Origin: Puccinia triticina
Taxonomy: Eukaryota; Basidiomycota; Pucciniomycetes; Pucciniales; Pucciniaceae
Direction: 5' to 3'
Length of the DNA: 64,000 nt
NCBI RefSeq assembly: GCF_026914185.1
Contig: NC_070562.1
Location: forward strand, 7,068,001-7,132,000
In this document: positions 43,736 to 55,249 of the stretch, one piece after another
Position numbering within the stretch: the stretch's first letter is position 1
How the letters are laid out: every line of letters starts with the position of its first letter
Made by a program: the position numbers and the translations under genes
Notes under the pieces: model-generated
Told to the model about the DNA's origin: nothing
What the model saw: only the letters and a program-made list of their open reading frames with translations
The model's database searches: none

Positions 43736-45346
43736 ATGGCTCTGAATAATTCCGTCAGAGGCATTCGGTTGCGGAGTCTTCTCATGTCAATCTTCCTCGC
43801 TGGCGGGTGCATGCCGATGCATTTTCTAGACTCGAAAACAAGCACAAAGTGGTTCGATTGGAACCAAGGCTCGTTCGGCCTTGACCATGTTTTCCATTCC
43901 GCTGATACCTCGGCGGCCACGGCGACTGCACAACCTGATCGCCATCAACCATTCTTCACCGATTATTTACACCCAATAGGCCTTCCAGCCGGGCCATCAG
44001 CTACCCACTGGCGCAACTCCCCCCTACTAGACAATTATCCTGCCCCAACGGCTTCTGAAGAACGTCCCGCGCACTCCCAGGCGCATGGTATGTCGTTGGC
44101 CTCCGACGAACTACTTGACCCCGGGCGCTGGGACCCACAATTCTTTGACGACCTTGGAAAGTTCCTCGCGGGCGGAACACCAGACCCGGATGGCCTCGCC
44201 GACGGAAAACCAGGCCCGGATGGTCTCGCCGACGGAACACCAGGCCCAAATGGCCTTGCAGCGGCAGGGGCTTCACAGACACATTCTGGTGTGCCGCATG
44301 TATTATTGGGTAGTTATCGTCATCCAATCGCGGGCGCTGGTCCGTCATACGTGCCCGCCATCTTAGAGTCTAGCTTCCCGTCCTCCTACTCCGGGCCCGA
44401 TCAAAGGTTCGCGCCTGTGGTGAAAAGCCTCAAACCTCAGACTCACCGTACCGCCCGCGCCCGCGCCCGCGCCCGCTTGCGCGGCCTACTCCCTTCCCCG
44501 GCCGTTCGGAACTCAGGTAGTCAACGGACCGAAATCGCTGACCCGTCACCTCGACAGGGAAGGCTGATGTTTGATTTGACTTTCTTTGCAATTAATGATC
44601 CATCAGATTTTATGCAAACGAAGGAAGTAGATGTGATCCTGCAAGAGCTCAAAAAGATCCCCAACCATCGACTCGTCATCCCCGAGAGCAAATTCATCAG
44701 TATCTATCCCACGTATAACCACGTTCCTAGGGAAAGCACCCATGAAAAATGGAAAAACCCTTCAAGTAATGATAAAAGGGCTAGATTCCGGGAGAAAATA
44801 TCCGAGTTTAGGGATCATAATGAGTATTGGTATCAACGTTGGTTTGACGAAACTAGGATAAACTTCAAACAAAATATCCATCAACTTCGCTTTCTTAATT
44901 TTGACGAAGCCAAGATCCTCTTTTCCCTCTATCTATTTTATGTTGAGATGATATGTTCAATTGTCCCAAGAAAGGAGAAGGTGCCCCTGGAAATTGAACT
45001 AAGATACGCCCGAGAATACTTTAACCACTTGACAGAGATGTACAATGAACCAAAGTATCAAAATATTCCACAGTTCAAAGAGGTATACAAAAAGATCAAG
45101 ACACAGATTAAACGTGGGAAAAATAAATTTAATCAACTACTCTGGATTTATTTGGATTATTGGATGGTCAATCTTAGGAAGAGAGTTTTCCAGCAATTGT
45201 CTCTTGCCACAGATCCTTTTCCATGGCCAATCAAAAAATTCTTTAACAATATCTTCTTCTATTCCTATTCAGCTCTTTCTAAGAAATATCTTTCTGGGAG
45301 AACACTTAGTCTTGAGCCACATTACAAAGTAGGTACAATGGATTGA
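43736..45346 (+). CDS. Putative secreted protein of composite structure (536 aa)
   Basis: A single uninterrupted frame. The N-terminus looks like a signal peptide: basic RGIRLRS, hydrophobic LLMSIFLAGGCM, then a polar region. Residues about 30-275 are GC-rich, Pro/Ser/Gly-rich and disordered-looking, with three tandem 11-residue units (DPDGLADGKPG, PDGLADGTPGP, PNGLAA) near 145-180 and an Arg/Ala run (ARARARARLRG) near 240. From about residue 280 base composition switches to AT-rich and the protein becomes an aromatic, charged helical domain (EYWYQRWFDETRINF, ILFSLYLFYVEMI, LLWIYLDYWMVNLRKR). I recognise no family. Lineage-specific secreted proteins are abundant in rusts and some act in the host plant; whether this one does is unknown. 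Confidence 0.65.
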   Translation: MALNNSVRGIRLRSLLMSIFLAGGCMPMHFLDSKTSTKWFDWNQGSFGLDHVFHSADTSAATATAQPDRHQPFFTDYLHPIGLPAGPSATHWRNSPLLDNYPAPTASEERPAHSQAHGMSLASDELLDPGRWDPQFFDDLGKFLAGGTPDPDGLADGKPGPDGLADGTPGPNGLAAAGASQTHSGVPHVLLGSYRHPIAGAGPSYVPAILESSFPSSYSGPDQRFAPVVKSLKPQTHRTARARARARLRGLLPSPAVRNSGSQRTEIADPSPRQGRLMFDLTFFAINDPSDFMQTKEVDVILQELKKIPNHRLVIPESKFISIYPTYNHVPRESTHEKWKNPSSNDKRARFREKISEFRDHNEYWYQRWFDETRINFKQNIHQLRFLNFDEAKILFSLYLFYVEMICSIVPRKEKVPLEIELRYAREYFNHLTEMYNEPKYQNIPQFKEVYKKIKTQIKRGKNKFNQLLWIYLDYWMVNLRKRVFQQLSLATDPFPWPIKKFFNNIFFYSYSALSKKYLSGRTLSLEPHYKVGTMD

Positions 45347-47707
45347 TCTGTAGTGTGTTTATAATCATATCAGTGGGCTAATTATTTACTCATTTTTTCT
45401 TGAATTTAGCAGGCTATATTACCAGCGTAGCAAGATAATTAGGATGTTTTCATATATTTCAATCAAAGTTACTGTGTGTTTCAATCATCCACCAAGTACA
45501 CATTTTCACTCATTTGTTTAGGGCAGTTAAAAATTATTCCCCATTTTTTTTACTATCAATTGTTGTGCAGGGGTAGATTTGAATTACACTTTCCTTGTTG
45601 AAAATTCCATCACTCAAATCTCAAAAGACTTGATTTCAAATTGCCATTATGCTTCTTTTGGAATTGATATATGAGCTTCTGCATCTTAAGCATATTTTCC
45701 TTGTCCAACATTGGGTTTGTTTGTCAGTCCCAGGACACAAATTGTGTGCACTGGTTAACAAACAGCAGCAGGGGGGATTTGTGGCACTCTCTAAAGAGTG
45801 CCAGACATTAATTTCTTTCCAGAATTCTACAATATATAAGCCATGGCCTCATGCATAACTAAGTCGTGAACCAGTGGTAGGTTTGTGTTAAACTGATACC
45901 AATCTGAAGTTTGAACTGTGTGCAATATTGTTAGATCTGGTGATTTAACCTCAAACAACACTGGGCAGCTACAAAAACTAGTGGTAGCATGCACTATCCA
46001 CTATTTTAGCATTGCATACTTCCTAGCAAGATACCATCAGCGGTAGTGTTGCTACAGGGCCACTATGCTACACTATCAAGTGCTAACAGCTACATAGAAT
46101 AAGCAATGAGTATGCTTGAGAAAGGGGACAGTGAGTATGATAATCTCACCTGATGTGTTCTCCAGATGGGTGCGGAAAAAAAGATAAGAGAGCCAATGAT
46201 TTTGATTTCATTTACCAGACTTGACTAAATAGGCCTTGTACATGAGACCCAGTTGTGGGCAAGATGAAAATTAATAGAATACTATCTTGGATACTACTTC
46301 TACTACTCGGGGTTCAAGGACTACAAGGTGTAAGGAGGTAGTACTGTTATTCTTACAAGAGATAATTAAGAATGAATCTAGACAAATGATGAATTGATTC
46401 AGAGGCAACAAGATGAGGAATAAGTAAGAGAGATATCAGAATTTCAACAACATTGCTATCTAATTTTTTAATGATTAAAATATAGCACTGCTAACAGAAA
46501 TATCCTTGATAGAGGACACTATATTTCAAGGGGATCCTGTTAGCAATAGCAGGTAATAACTGACTGCTAATGTAAAAAACTGGTTGGTGTTAGTGTAGCT
46601 TTCCTCTGCTATGCTAAACTCCTGACTGAAAGTAGTATGGTGGGCCACCATTGCCTCAAACAAGGAGGGTGTGACACTCTAGAGATTTCTAGAATTTTTT
46701 ATATTTCTGACACTGTAACCTTCAAAGACCCCATCTGGTGTAGAAGTGAAATTCAAGCTTAGTCAACAGTTGGCGTTCTTTTGAAAAAAAATTAAACTCA
46801 CATCCTTTTAAAACCATAAATAACAGACATTGACCACCACACACAAATGTAGATTTCCAGTGCATCTTTTTGTGAATTTAAAGGTATCCTGAGATAATTT
46901 TGGTGTCCAGATTCTCCTCATTGGCTCTTTTCACACAGGGTGAAATTTCAGGAATGTGACTGTTGCAATGAGAACCATGAGGCCTGATCCAATTGAAATC
47001 AGCAATATTTATTCCACAGTACATTATTCTGTACATCCTTCTCAATATGATTCACTAGAATTTAAATGAGATTGAATCAGCAATCTTCTTATGGCTAGAT
47101 CTTGAAGTAGGCTGGGGCTGGCTGGGGCTAACACCACACCCAAAATTGTGAGCCATTTTGAATGATCTGGATTGAAATACAACTGGTAATGCAAGTTCAG
47201 AACTTCAGAACCTCCTTGATACCAAAAATCCCAGTAGTGAAAAATGGTAACTTGCCCCTGGTCTACCTTGTTGCAGGACTAAATCCCCCTTGGCAGTGTA
47301 ACAACCATGAAAGGGAGTGTCACCTCCTACTGGATCCACTTGTAAAGCTTTTACCCATATGTCTGTCCTATTGGACTTTCAATGGTGTAATGCCCACCTA
47401 ATCAAGTATGCCTGGACAGATGTGTAATAGTATGTTGAATTTGTGGGTGTATCTGATTCAAGTTCTGTCAGTGCTGTCCTCCACCCATGTGCCAACTGAG
47501 AGAGCCCACTTGAGATGTAGCTCCATCTTGAACTATCCCACTACTGATCTCCTAGCAAATAAGTTCTTTTCTTAATCTTCTTTAAATTTATGTATGTATC
47601 ATTCACAATCATATTCTGACCTTGAAGTTGATAGTAGAAATTTTTTTAATCAAAATGGGAGTAAGCCTGGGGTGACTATGAGGGGAAAATGAGGAAAGAT
47701 GAACTCT
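45347..47707. other. AT-rich intergenic DNA, no gene seen
   Basis: Short unconvincing frames only. 45.95-46.65 kb has repeated words (AGCACTGCTAAC, CCACTAT) like those at 20.9-21.5 kb, suggesting an old shared repeat that I could not delimit. Confidence 0.4.
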
Positions 47708-47825
47708 GGGAGAATATCTCCTGAGTTGAGATATGCTTGAAAGTTATAAACTTGGATATTGGTTGTGGGAGAATATCTCCTGAGTTGAGATATAATTGAA
47801 AGTTATAAACTTGGATATTGGTTGG
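47708..47825. repeat. 59-bp tandem duplication
   Basis: Two adjacent copies of a 59-bp unit starting GGGAGAATATCTCCTGAGTT, differing at about two positions. No function visible. Confidence 0.85.
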
Positions 47826-47973
47826 GAATTTTTTGTTGAGGGAAGTTTCACATCAAGTGCAAAAATCTTACTTATTGAAGACGAGTTAGTGTATTTGCCA
47901 TTTGACATAGAGAGAGGAGATTGGGCTTTGGGCAATTGGTTTTTTTTTTTGGGGGGGGGGGGGAAATACAGCA

Positions 47974-48172
47974 GGACAGTGGGCCCTCAGGCCATTTTCT
48001 AAAACATCAAGTGTATTTCAGCTTTCTCTCCACATCTTCACCATTAGTTTTTGGAGCTAACAGGGCCACTATCTCCATTCTTGGATTTGGTTCAGTGGTC
48101 ATTCAAACCACCCTGAAACTCAGCTTGGCCCACTATTCTCCAAAGCTTTCCAACCCTGTGATATCTGTTTGA
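47974..48172 (+). pseudogene. Copia protease-region fragment
   Basis: DSGPSGHFLKHQVYF, VFGANRATISILGFG, VVIQT and LKLSLAHYSPKLSNP match the protease segment of the Copia at 3964-8259 (DSGASGHFLKNRAYF, VFGANGAAIPILGFG, LKLSLAYYAPNLSN). About 65 codons are preserved in frame and end at TGA where the intact protein continues. A G homopolymer precedes it. It is an isolated relic with no LTR. Confidence 0.85.
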
Positions 48173-48859
48173 GTTAAATTACAGGCAAGTTGCATTGTAT
48201 TGCACCCCCTGGGTTGCTTGAACAATCTTTTTGCATGTTTGTGTTGCAGAACAACCTTGAACACCAACTTACAAAAGTGCATTTAAGTTTTGCCCAGCCA
48301 ACTTTGAATCCCACTATTAATTGAAAAAGTAACAATGATTGCATCTCCAATTGTTCAGTGCTCAAAAACCCCACGCAAACATGTACGTAATTTGAGTCCA
48401 CATACAAGTATGTACTGTATAAAGCAGTATTATAAGGGTAAGATATCATCAATTTGTGATTAGACTCTGGGACTGGGAGCTATATAAAGAATGGGATAAA
48501 CAAAAAAACACGTATGTATATTGCAGGCAGAACCCCCTGGCTTGCCAACCTCAACCCCCTACCCTTTTCAGTATCAACCAAATAAAAAAAAAGGAAGGAG
48601 ATAGGGAAGGATGAAGGAAGAAAAAAAGAGTCCGATGTTGTCGTGTATGAACACAGATAAAAATAAGTTAGATCGTGCGGCTTAAGCTATAAACTAGCAA
48701 CTATTATGGTTATATATTCCTACTGTTATGTACTGCTGCTATTCTTGAGCCCTACCATATAAACAATCATATATTCTTCATCTTCCGTTTTGTTGCTTAT
48801 CATGCAATATGGCTGTAAAAATATAAGAAAACCAAGAAGAGTAGCCAAGGATGCCGTTT
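48173..48859. other. Intergenic, no gene seen
   Basis: 3' flank of the GDSL esterase gene; no motif or element end recognised. Confidence 0.45.
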
Positions 48860-50645
48860 TCAGAGGTTGACTTGAACCGTGATTTCTTGGGCGATATATT
48901 CGTGCATTTTTGTTGTTGGATGAAGAGTGTCCTAAACGCAAATAAAATATAATGAGAGGTGGATTCAGTAGCAAAGAGCAGGAAGAATATGGGCAGGGCA
49001 AAGGGAAAGATACACACGAAGTATTCCCATCGGTCGGCCGGATTACAGACCGCACCAGACGTCGAATTCCAGCAAGCGTCGGCAACGTTAAGGAAATTGA
49101 ACTAAACACAAACACACGCATTCAGCATACTGTTGGGGGCACGAAGAGGGGCAAAGAGGGGAAGAGAGAGAGAGGAACTGAACAGTTTGGGGATGGCTTC
49201 GGACGAAATACCAGTATTTGGGGGCGTCGAAGTATGCCAGATTGTGTCCCGAAGAGCTAGCCTTATTAGCTTCCTGAGAAAGCGCCTTGATTCCGTCACT
49301 GAGTTCCTGTGCATATAGGAAAGTACACAGGAAGGTGAGTGGATTGTTATGATGAGAGGGAGTGGGTGTGAGATGTACCTGGTTATACAGACGGGTGAGG
49401 TTGCCGATGTAGGAAAGATAGACGTCGATGAGGGCGGGGTCATTCTTGGCGAGAGTTTTAGACTGGTAGTAAAGGTTGGGGAGGATCTCGAGGGGCGGGA
49501 GGAGCATGAGAAGGAAGTCCGAATGGATGTCGTTGACGCGGGGATGGGCGTGGATGAGGTTGACCTGGTCGAGCAGTTCGCGGGCCTCGAGATGGACCCT
49601 GCCGGTGGCGTACTCGAAGCCGGTCTGGGGGCCGTGGATGTTGCCGTTCTGGAAGGTGCCGTTCTTGATCACGTCCGTCCAGATCTGGATGATGTCGTTG
49701 ATTCCGATCCACACGCAGTGCAGCACCCGCCCCGTCGCCTCGTCCCCCCGCTTCGCCTTCTTGCTGCTCACTTCGTCTATGTACGTCTCCATCTGCGTCC
49801 GCGTGTCCGGCGCATTCACGTTCGTCAGCTTGTTGTTTACCGTCGCATCGCCACTAGAAACCCGTCCATATGTCCATCCAATCGATCAACAATCCAATCT
49901 TATTCCGACTCTTATTGCTCAAGATCTTCCTCAAGCAATATCTGCCACGGTGACTCACTATGCATAGTTTAGTAGATTGATTTTGCTTCCTGTTAGAGTC
50001 GATGCTGCCAAGTATTCCCCAAAGACAATGCCATTGGTGAACCTATTATGCCAGTATGGAGCGCCTATGCCAGAAATACACACAGAGGGGCCTTCGTGAG
50101 CAAAAGTTTCATAGGAAAGGCCAGGGTGTAGATGCGAGTATTAATGGACTGACTACCCCTGAGAGTATCGGCATAGATCGGCGACCGGGGATGAGCATCG
50201 TCGCAATCCGAAGCGCCGAAGATGACTAGAAGGGGTGGGGAGTATGTTGCTGAGTATGCTTCTGCACCTGGCGAGGGGAGAGCCCACAAGTCGGATGCCA
50301 AAGAAATAGTTGGAGTGGGGCGTACCCACTGAGCTGTACTGGACCCGGTTCCACTGGTTGGAGCTTAGCCGCTGAGCGTAGGTCGCATAGCTGTCGACAT
50401 CCGACTTCAAGCTTCGGCCGGCGACGGATGGGTTGTCGGAGGCTGCTGCAGCCGAACGGTGGTGGGCGTGTTTCGCACTACACACACACCCTATCTTCTC
50501 GTCAAACTCTGTGATGGTTCCTCGGATATCGCTGGGATGCGGATTGGAGGATGGTTTGGATGGCCACTTACCCGACAATAGCCGCGACGACGATCGAGGC
50601 CGAGACGGCAGCTCCCAAGAATCCAAGAAGGATGTATTTGCGCAT
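48860..50645 (-). CDS. Secreted GDSL/SGNH-type esterase (384 aa)
   Basis: Eight exons fit by phase: 50645-50572, 50477-50326, 50225-50157, 50064-49959, 49853-49379, 49306-49184, 49101-49018, 48931-48860 (1155 nt). A signal peptide starts MRKYILLGFLGAAVSAS. Block I is VVIFGASDCDD (nucleophile Ser), followed by PYWHNRFTNGIVFGEYLA and LLNYAYGDATVNNKL (block II, Gly), VLHCVWIGINDI (block III, Asn), YFDAPKYW, DACWNSTSGAVCNP and the terminal DTLHPT (catalytic Asp and His). This is the fungal plant-wall esterase pattern near carbohydrate esterase family 16. It would be secreted and cleave ester groups; the substrate is unknown. Block I reads GAS instead of GDS, also seen in relatives. The exon 6 donor (GTTCAG) was chosen to keep the HPQTFNFLN frame. 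Confidence 0.92.
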
Positions 50646-51172
50646 GACCACACCCCGGTAAATATATACAGCTACCTTATCAAGAACCGCGGTATCTAAT
50701 CGTCCGCCTTTCCTCTTGAACTTCTGTGCGATAGACTGCGTGGGTTATCTTTATCTTGATAGACTTGGGTGTCGCGGAAGTTGGCTCAACTCTTCCCCCT
50801 ATTTCCAGTGGGAACACGAGCATCCGCCCGCCGCAGGGGGTGACTGACCCAATCAGGGGGTGCTCGCAAAGGATCTCGGAAAGTTGGAGTTACCGAGCCT
50901 GTATATACATACCTAATTCGCCAAGCCCAGTTTTTCGCACGGAAATCTATACATATGCATACACATGGCCCTCGAAGCTCCCCCAATCTTGGTGCATAAA
51001 AAAGGGGGCCAGACTTTGTGAAGTCATGAGCTTTCCTTCACCATTGCAAATAGTTGTGGAAACATCTGAGTGCACGAAAGATAGACTGAAGGGTGCCTAA
51101 GCCGAAACCAAGAAATGAGAGGAGCGGCAGATTATGAAGGAAGGATTCTGGTTCTTCTGAGTTGAAGCGTCC
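50646..51172. other. Intergenic between GDSL gene and KDZ element
   Basis: 5' flank of the esterase gene; no other gene seen. The KDZ target duplication follows at 51173-51180. Confidence 0.5.
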
Positions 51173-51180
51173 GATGAGGG

Positions 51181-51565
51181 CACCCGTGGCCACTACTATA
51201 CCCCATACTATACACATACACAAAACCCGCGCGCGGCGGTGCCTATAGTACACAACTCACGGTTATAGAAATGCCCTCTGAGATCCTCCAAACCTCTTGA
51301 GCCTCGAACCCTTCATCCCCCCTGAAATCCGACAAGTCTTCAAGAACCCCTCCCGATGTATCCTCCCAGCCAGACCCTTACATGATCCTCACAACACATC
51401 ACCCCACCAAGTAACTAAACATCACCCGGCCTCTCAACATCACTCCTCAGCCCACACCAGCTTCCGAGCTCACATCGCACTCCGGAAACAGCATAGGCCC
51501 CATGTAAAACACACTCACCCGTTACTCAGATCAGCTCAATGTCAATACAACACATGGCAATTTGA
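51181..51565 (+). repeat. KDZ left terminal inverted repeat
   Basis: Begins CACCCGTGGCCAC. Includes a GC-rich CCCGCGCGCGGCGG block and an open frame (PFIPPEIRQVFKNPS) conserved at the other end only because the DNA is repeated. Differs from the right copy by scattered substitutions and small indels after about 280 bp. Confidence 0.92.
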
Positions 51566-51810
51566 AGTTTTTATATTTCCTTCACACCACAGACTTGCTT
51601 AAGTTTTTTAACTTCATTTCTTGTGATTGTGTCTTATAAGTTTGTTACTCATATAAAATGTAAACTGGAAAAAAAATAAGTTTGACATTGAGACCGATAA
51701 AATGGTGACAAAACATGTGGATACCAGAGATTTACAACAACATGCGCTTGGAAGGAAAAAAAAAACTTGGAATTGAACAATGATAAAAAAACCATAGTGG
51801 AGACAAAAGT

Positions 51811-54800
51811 TTAGTTATCTCTCTCATTGTCGCCCTCATCCGGTGCATTGTCTTCACCGTCCTCGTTGTCGCTGCTTCCCTTGAAAAGATCATCTTCCAA
51901 TTCTTCACTGTTGGATTCAGTTGAACTAGCTGACTTGTCATCAGCATGGCGAGATGAGACATAATTCTGCTTCTTTTTCTTTGCTTCCTTCACCACTTGA
52001 CGTTCGGATGGTTTACTTGCCTTGGATTTCAAGCATGAAGCCTCTTTTCTTGAATTTGAGTTTGTTGGCTTAGCAGATTTGATGGTTGCACTTTTTATAG
52101 TCGGTTTCTTTTGTATTTTCCTAGACCTTGTAGTTTCTGAAGGTGGCATGGCACCAACGGGGACGCGAACTCGATTCGATTCATCGAGAAGTGTTTCTTC
52201 GTTTGTATCACCCAGACATTGAGCGACATCTGCTGTGGGGCTTCCTAGAAGTTCAACCCAACCATTTTCAATGGCAATATGAAGTCGTTCGGCACCCCCC
52301 TCCGAAATATTTGCAGACCTTCCACAGAAACAGGCTGGTGTAACTTGAAGAGGATTTGGCTGGACCCGCAATATAACATTCAAGCTTGCCAATTTTTTTT
52401 GGGTATTCTTGCCAGGCCATCCCCTACGTGCCACACCATTTGTAGCTTTGACTGAAGAGCAAATTATCAGCACTACACAAAACAGTGCAGATACTGAGAT
52501 ACGTACAAAGAGCATATTTCAATTTTGTTCGAACTGCATGTAAGTGATCTATGTCCTCCCCCCCAGGTATGGGATTAACAGTCCCCGAGGCTAGATAAAG
52601 GTCAAAAAACATCAGCATTGTTCATATGCTTTGCATCTGCCTGTAACCTGATTGCACACACTTACCCAGGTCGTTTGCGCAATTCTCAATGGTCAAATGA
52701 GGATTTGCCGCCAATCGTTTCCTTTTTTGAGGGGGGAGAAAGGCTTCTCCCCCCATAACCTTCCCCAAAGCCAATTGGCCTTTGACGAAATCTAGAAACG
52801 CACCAGTTGGGTTTGGATTGATTTCAAACATGTCAAGGAACGACTCGCCCATTCTACTTCCCCCACTCAGTACAGCTCTGCCTTTCAGGTGAGGGTATAC
52901 TACAACTAAGTACCCTTCGATAGCATGGGACTTCTCCAAGTTTTTTAACTGGAAACGAGTCAAACTATCAGCAAATATCAACTGAAGCTGGGAGGGGTAT
53001 GCCAGAAATACTGCGGATGGACTACTCACATCAACCAGTACCTTTCGAGCCCAACAATTGGCGTCAAACCCTTTCCCAGAACGTCTTTTGCGTGACTTGT
53101 TCTTAGCAGTATCGATAGCGTCGGAGAGTTCAATATTCTCGTCTTCAGAAGCTTCTTCGGCTGTTTTGGGCTCTCTTACAAAAGGATTTGGAAATGTTGC
53201 TAGAAATTCTGGGTCCTTGTACTTCTGCTGGTCTGCTTCATCTAGCTCGCGCCATAAGGCTCCGTACTTTGAGCCTTTCTCTTGAATTGAAAGAGATTCT
53301 GCAATAACATATTGATCAGTTAGCCTAAGATTCTGGCAATGTGCAAAGGGAATGAAAAAAGCACGCACTATCGTCTTGGATCTTGATAGCCTTGGGATCA
53401 TACCGGCAAAAGTTGGTATACATGTTTGAACCTTGTGTGCGGTTTTCTGCACCCAAATAGGACTGCACCGAATCGAATTGAAGTCTCCTGCTTGCCGCAA
53501 TAATAAGCAACTGCCTTTGAAACTCCTCGTAAGCCTCTTGGATCTCCACCTCATCAGCGGAGCACAATCGGACATAATGAGCATGCTTATTGACTCGTTG
53601 TTGAAGCTCATTGATATCCATTGTCTTCAACTCCTCAACCAGGTGAGGTGCCAACATCATTTGTGACTTGGATTTTGGTGGAGCTGAGGGTTCAGGGTTG
53701 CTCGAGGGTCTAGGATCAGAGTTTTCAAAGCTTCCTTCAGCCGTGTTCTTGCCATCTCAATAGTTTTCTCCCTGGTCGTCGAGCTCGCTCTGAACCTCAT
53801 GGTTGACAAGCCTAGATTTGTTCCGATCCATCTGTGAGAAGTCAAGCCCAAGGGATACGTCTGGATCAAGTAGATTTGTGTTGCTTGCGGCTCCCTGGGA
53901 CTTCTTCTTCTTTGCATCAGCACGTGCCTGTTTCTTGGCAGCTTGATATGTACCACAACCGTCACATACATCCACTTCAGTCAGTACAAAAAACAGAGCC
54001 CAGCAGTAAAAAAATCAGAAAAATTGAAACATTTACCATTTTTGACTGCCTTGGCACGCTCATGCTGAAGCTGTTCTTCACCGCGTCGGAGCTCTTCTTG
54101 AAGATTTGGAAGTGTGGATACACGTGGCGCGGCCACCAAGCGGTAATTTGAAGTGGAAACATCTGAGCGGTTTTGAGTCTTACGGGTTGCTGGAGTCACT
54201 GCGGACTCAAGATGTCGGTATTGTGGCGTAGACAGAGAGGTATCTTGCGAGGACCTGTTAAAAGGATCCGGGTTAGTTGGGTCATACTGCGAAAGACCAA
54301 GACGCTGTTCTGACTGTTTTAAAGGACCGCAACAAGGATCCAGCTGGGTTGAACGCCTGTCACAAGGGTGACATTGTGAAGACAGTTGACCAGGATCCAT
54401 CAAGTCATTCCGAGAGTGGGAAAAGTTATCTTGCTGATTGGTTGGATGGTTGAAATTGACCTGGCCGAACCTATTCGGATGAGAAGATGGAACTGGAGCT
54501 TGATGCGAAGAAACTTGAAGAGGTTCTACATGAGCGGGAGCTTGCCGAGGATCTAGAAAGTTGTTTTGAGAGGGGGTTGAATGATTTTGGCGGCTGCTGC
54601 TGTTGAAATTGGTCTGGCCTATCCCAACAGAGCCTCAATGAAGTTGGTAATTCCCCGTATTCTGGTTATTATAGGTGTTAATGTTTGTGTTCAGATCTGT
54701 ACTTCTACATTGACTTCGGTAAGGGTTTGGATTGAATGTACGTCTGTCAAATGTAAACGGTAAACTGATAGAAAATAATTGAGGATTTTGATCAGTTTGT

Positions 54801-54953
54801 AATATAATCATTAGCAAAAGAGGGTATAACATGACTTGCTCACCTCTGGCCTTCCGTGTGGTTTTGAAATTCCCTAGTGGGCTGAGCACTAGAAAAGAAT
54901 GTTGCGCTGTGATTTCCGCCATTCGGATATGATCCTAAACCTTGATAAGACAT
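51811..54953 (-). pseudogene. KDZ-element companion gene (918 codons)
   Basis: Six exons by frame and phase: 54953-54844, 54764-54037, 53974-53369, 53298-52666, 52533-52495, 52451-51811. The N-terminal third is Asn/Gln/Pro-rich. A cluster CDGCGTYQAAKKQARADAKK follows (single CxxC plus basic helix), then a helical region (LAPHLVEELKTMDINELQQ). Next comes an HMG-box-like segment (MYTNFCRYDPKAIKI, then EKGSKYGALWRELDEADQQ), a globular part (YLVVVYPHLKGRAVLSGG, FVKGQLALGKVMGGEA) and a Lys/Ser-rich then very acidic C-terminus. Two in-frame TGA codons (54637-54635, codon 80; 53759-53757, codon 352) interrupt it. It is encoded inside the TIRs, head-to-head with the transposase. The HMG resemblance is by eye; a DNA-binding accessory role is inference. 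Confidence 0.65.
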
Positions 54954-55052
54954 TTGTTCCAGGACAGTTCTCAAGCAATCACCTGAGAGGAAGCGATGAG
55001 ATGAATAGCCAATAGATGAGGAAGAAGCAAAAAAGCCCGGAGATACATACAA

Positions 55053-55168
55053 GTGAACGCGCCGCCGAGAGTCAAGCGCAAGTGCACGCGCCGCCAAGAG
55101 TCAAGCGCAAGTGCACGCGCCGCCAAGAGTCAAGCGCAAGTGCACGCGCCGCGGAGAGTCAAGCGCAA
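55053..55168. repeat. Four 29-bp direct repeats upstream of companion gene
   Basis: Copies start at 55053, 55082, 55111 and 55140 (GTGCACGCGCCGCCAAGAGT plus CAAGCGCAA), with one to three differences. The array lies 100-215 bp upstream of the companion gene start. GC-rich, CpG-rich; could be protein-binding sites. Confidence 0.85.
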
Positions 55169-55195
55169 GTTGCCAAAGGCGGGTGTTGTGATTTG

Positions 55196-55243
55196 CCGCA
55201 GTCTTACTGTCGGATTACACGTAAACCAACAGTAGGACTGCGG
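55196..55243. repeat. Inverted repeat / hairpin
   Basis: CCGCAGTCTTACTGT (55196-55210) pairs with ACAGTAGGACTGCGG (55229-55243) with one mismatch, loop of 18 nt. Lies just beyond the 29-bp array. Confidence 0.65.
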
Positions 55244-55249
55244 TGCTGC

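Noticed and set aside
49349..49972. 207-codon plus frame
   Set aside because: Antisense shadow of the GDSL esterase exon 5.
51297..51602. 101-codon frame duplicated at 63556-63801
   Set aside because: Conserved only because both copies lie in the KDZ TIRs; it starts from a non-ATG codon and shows no coding constraint.
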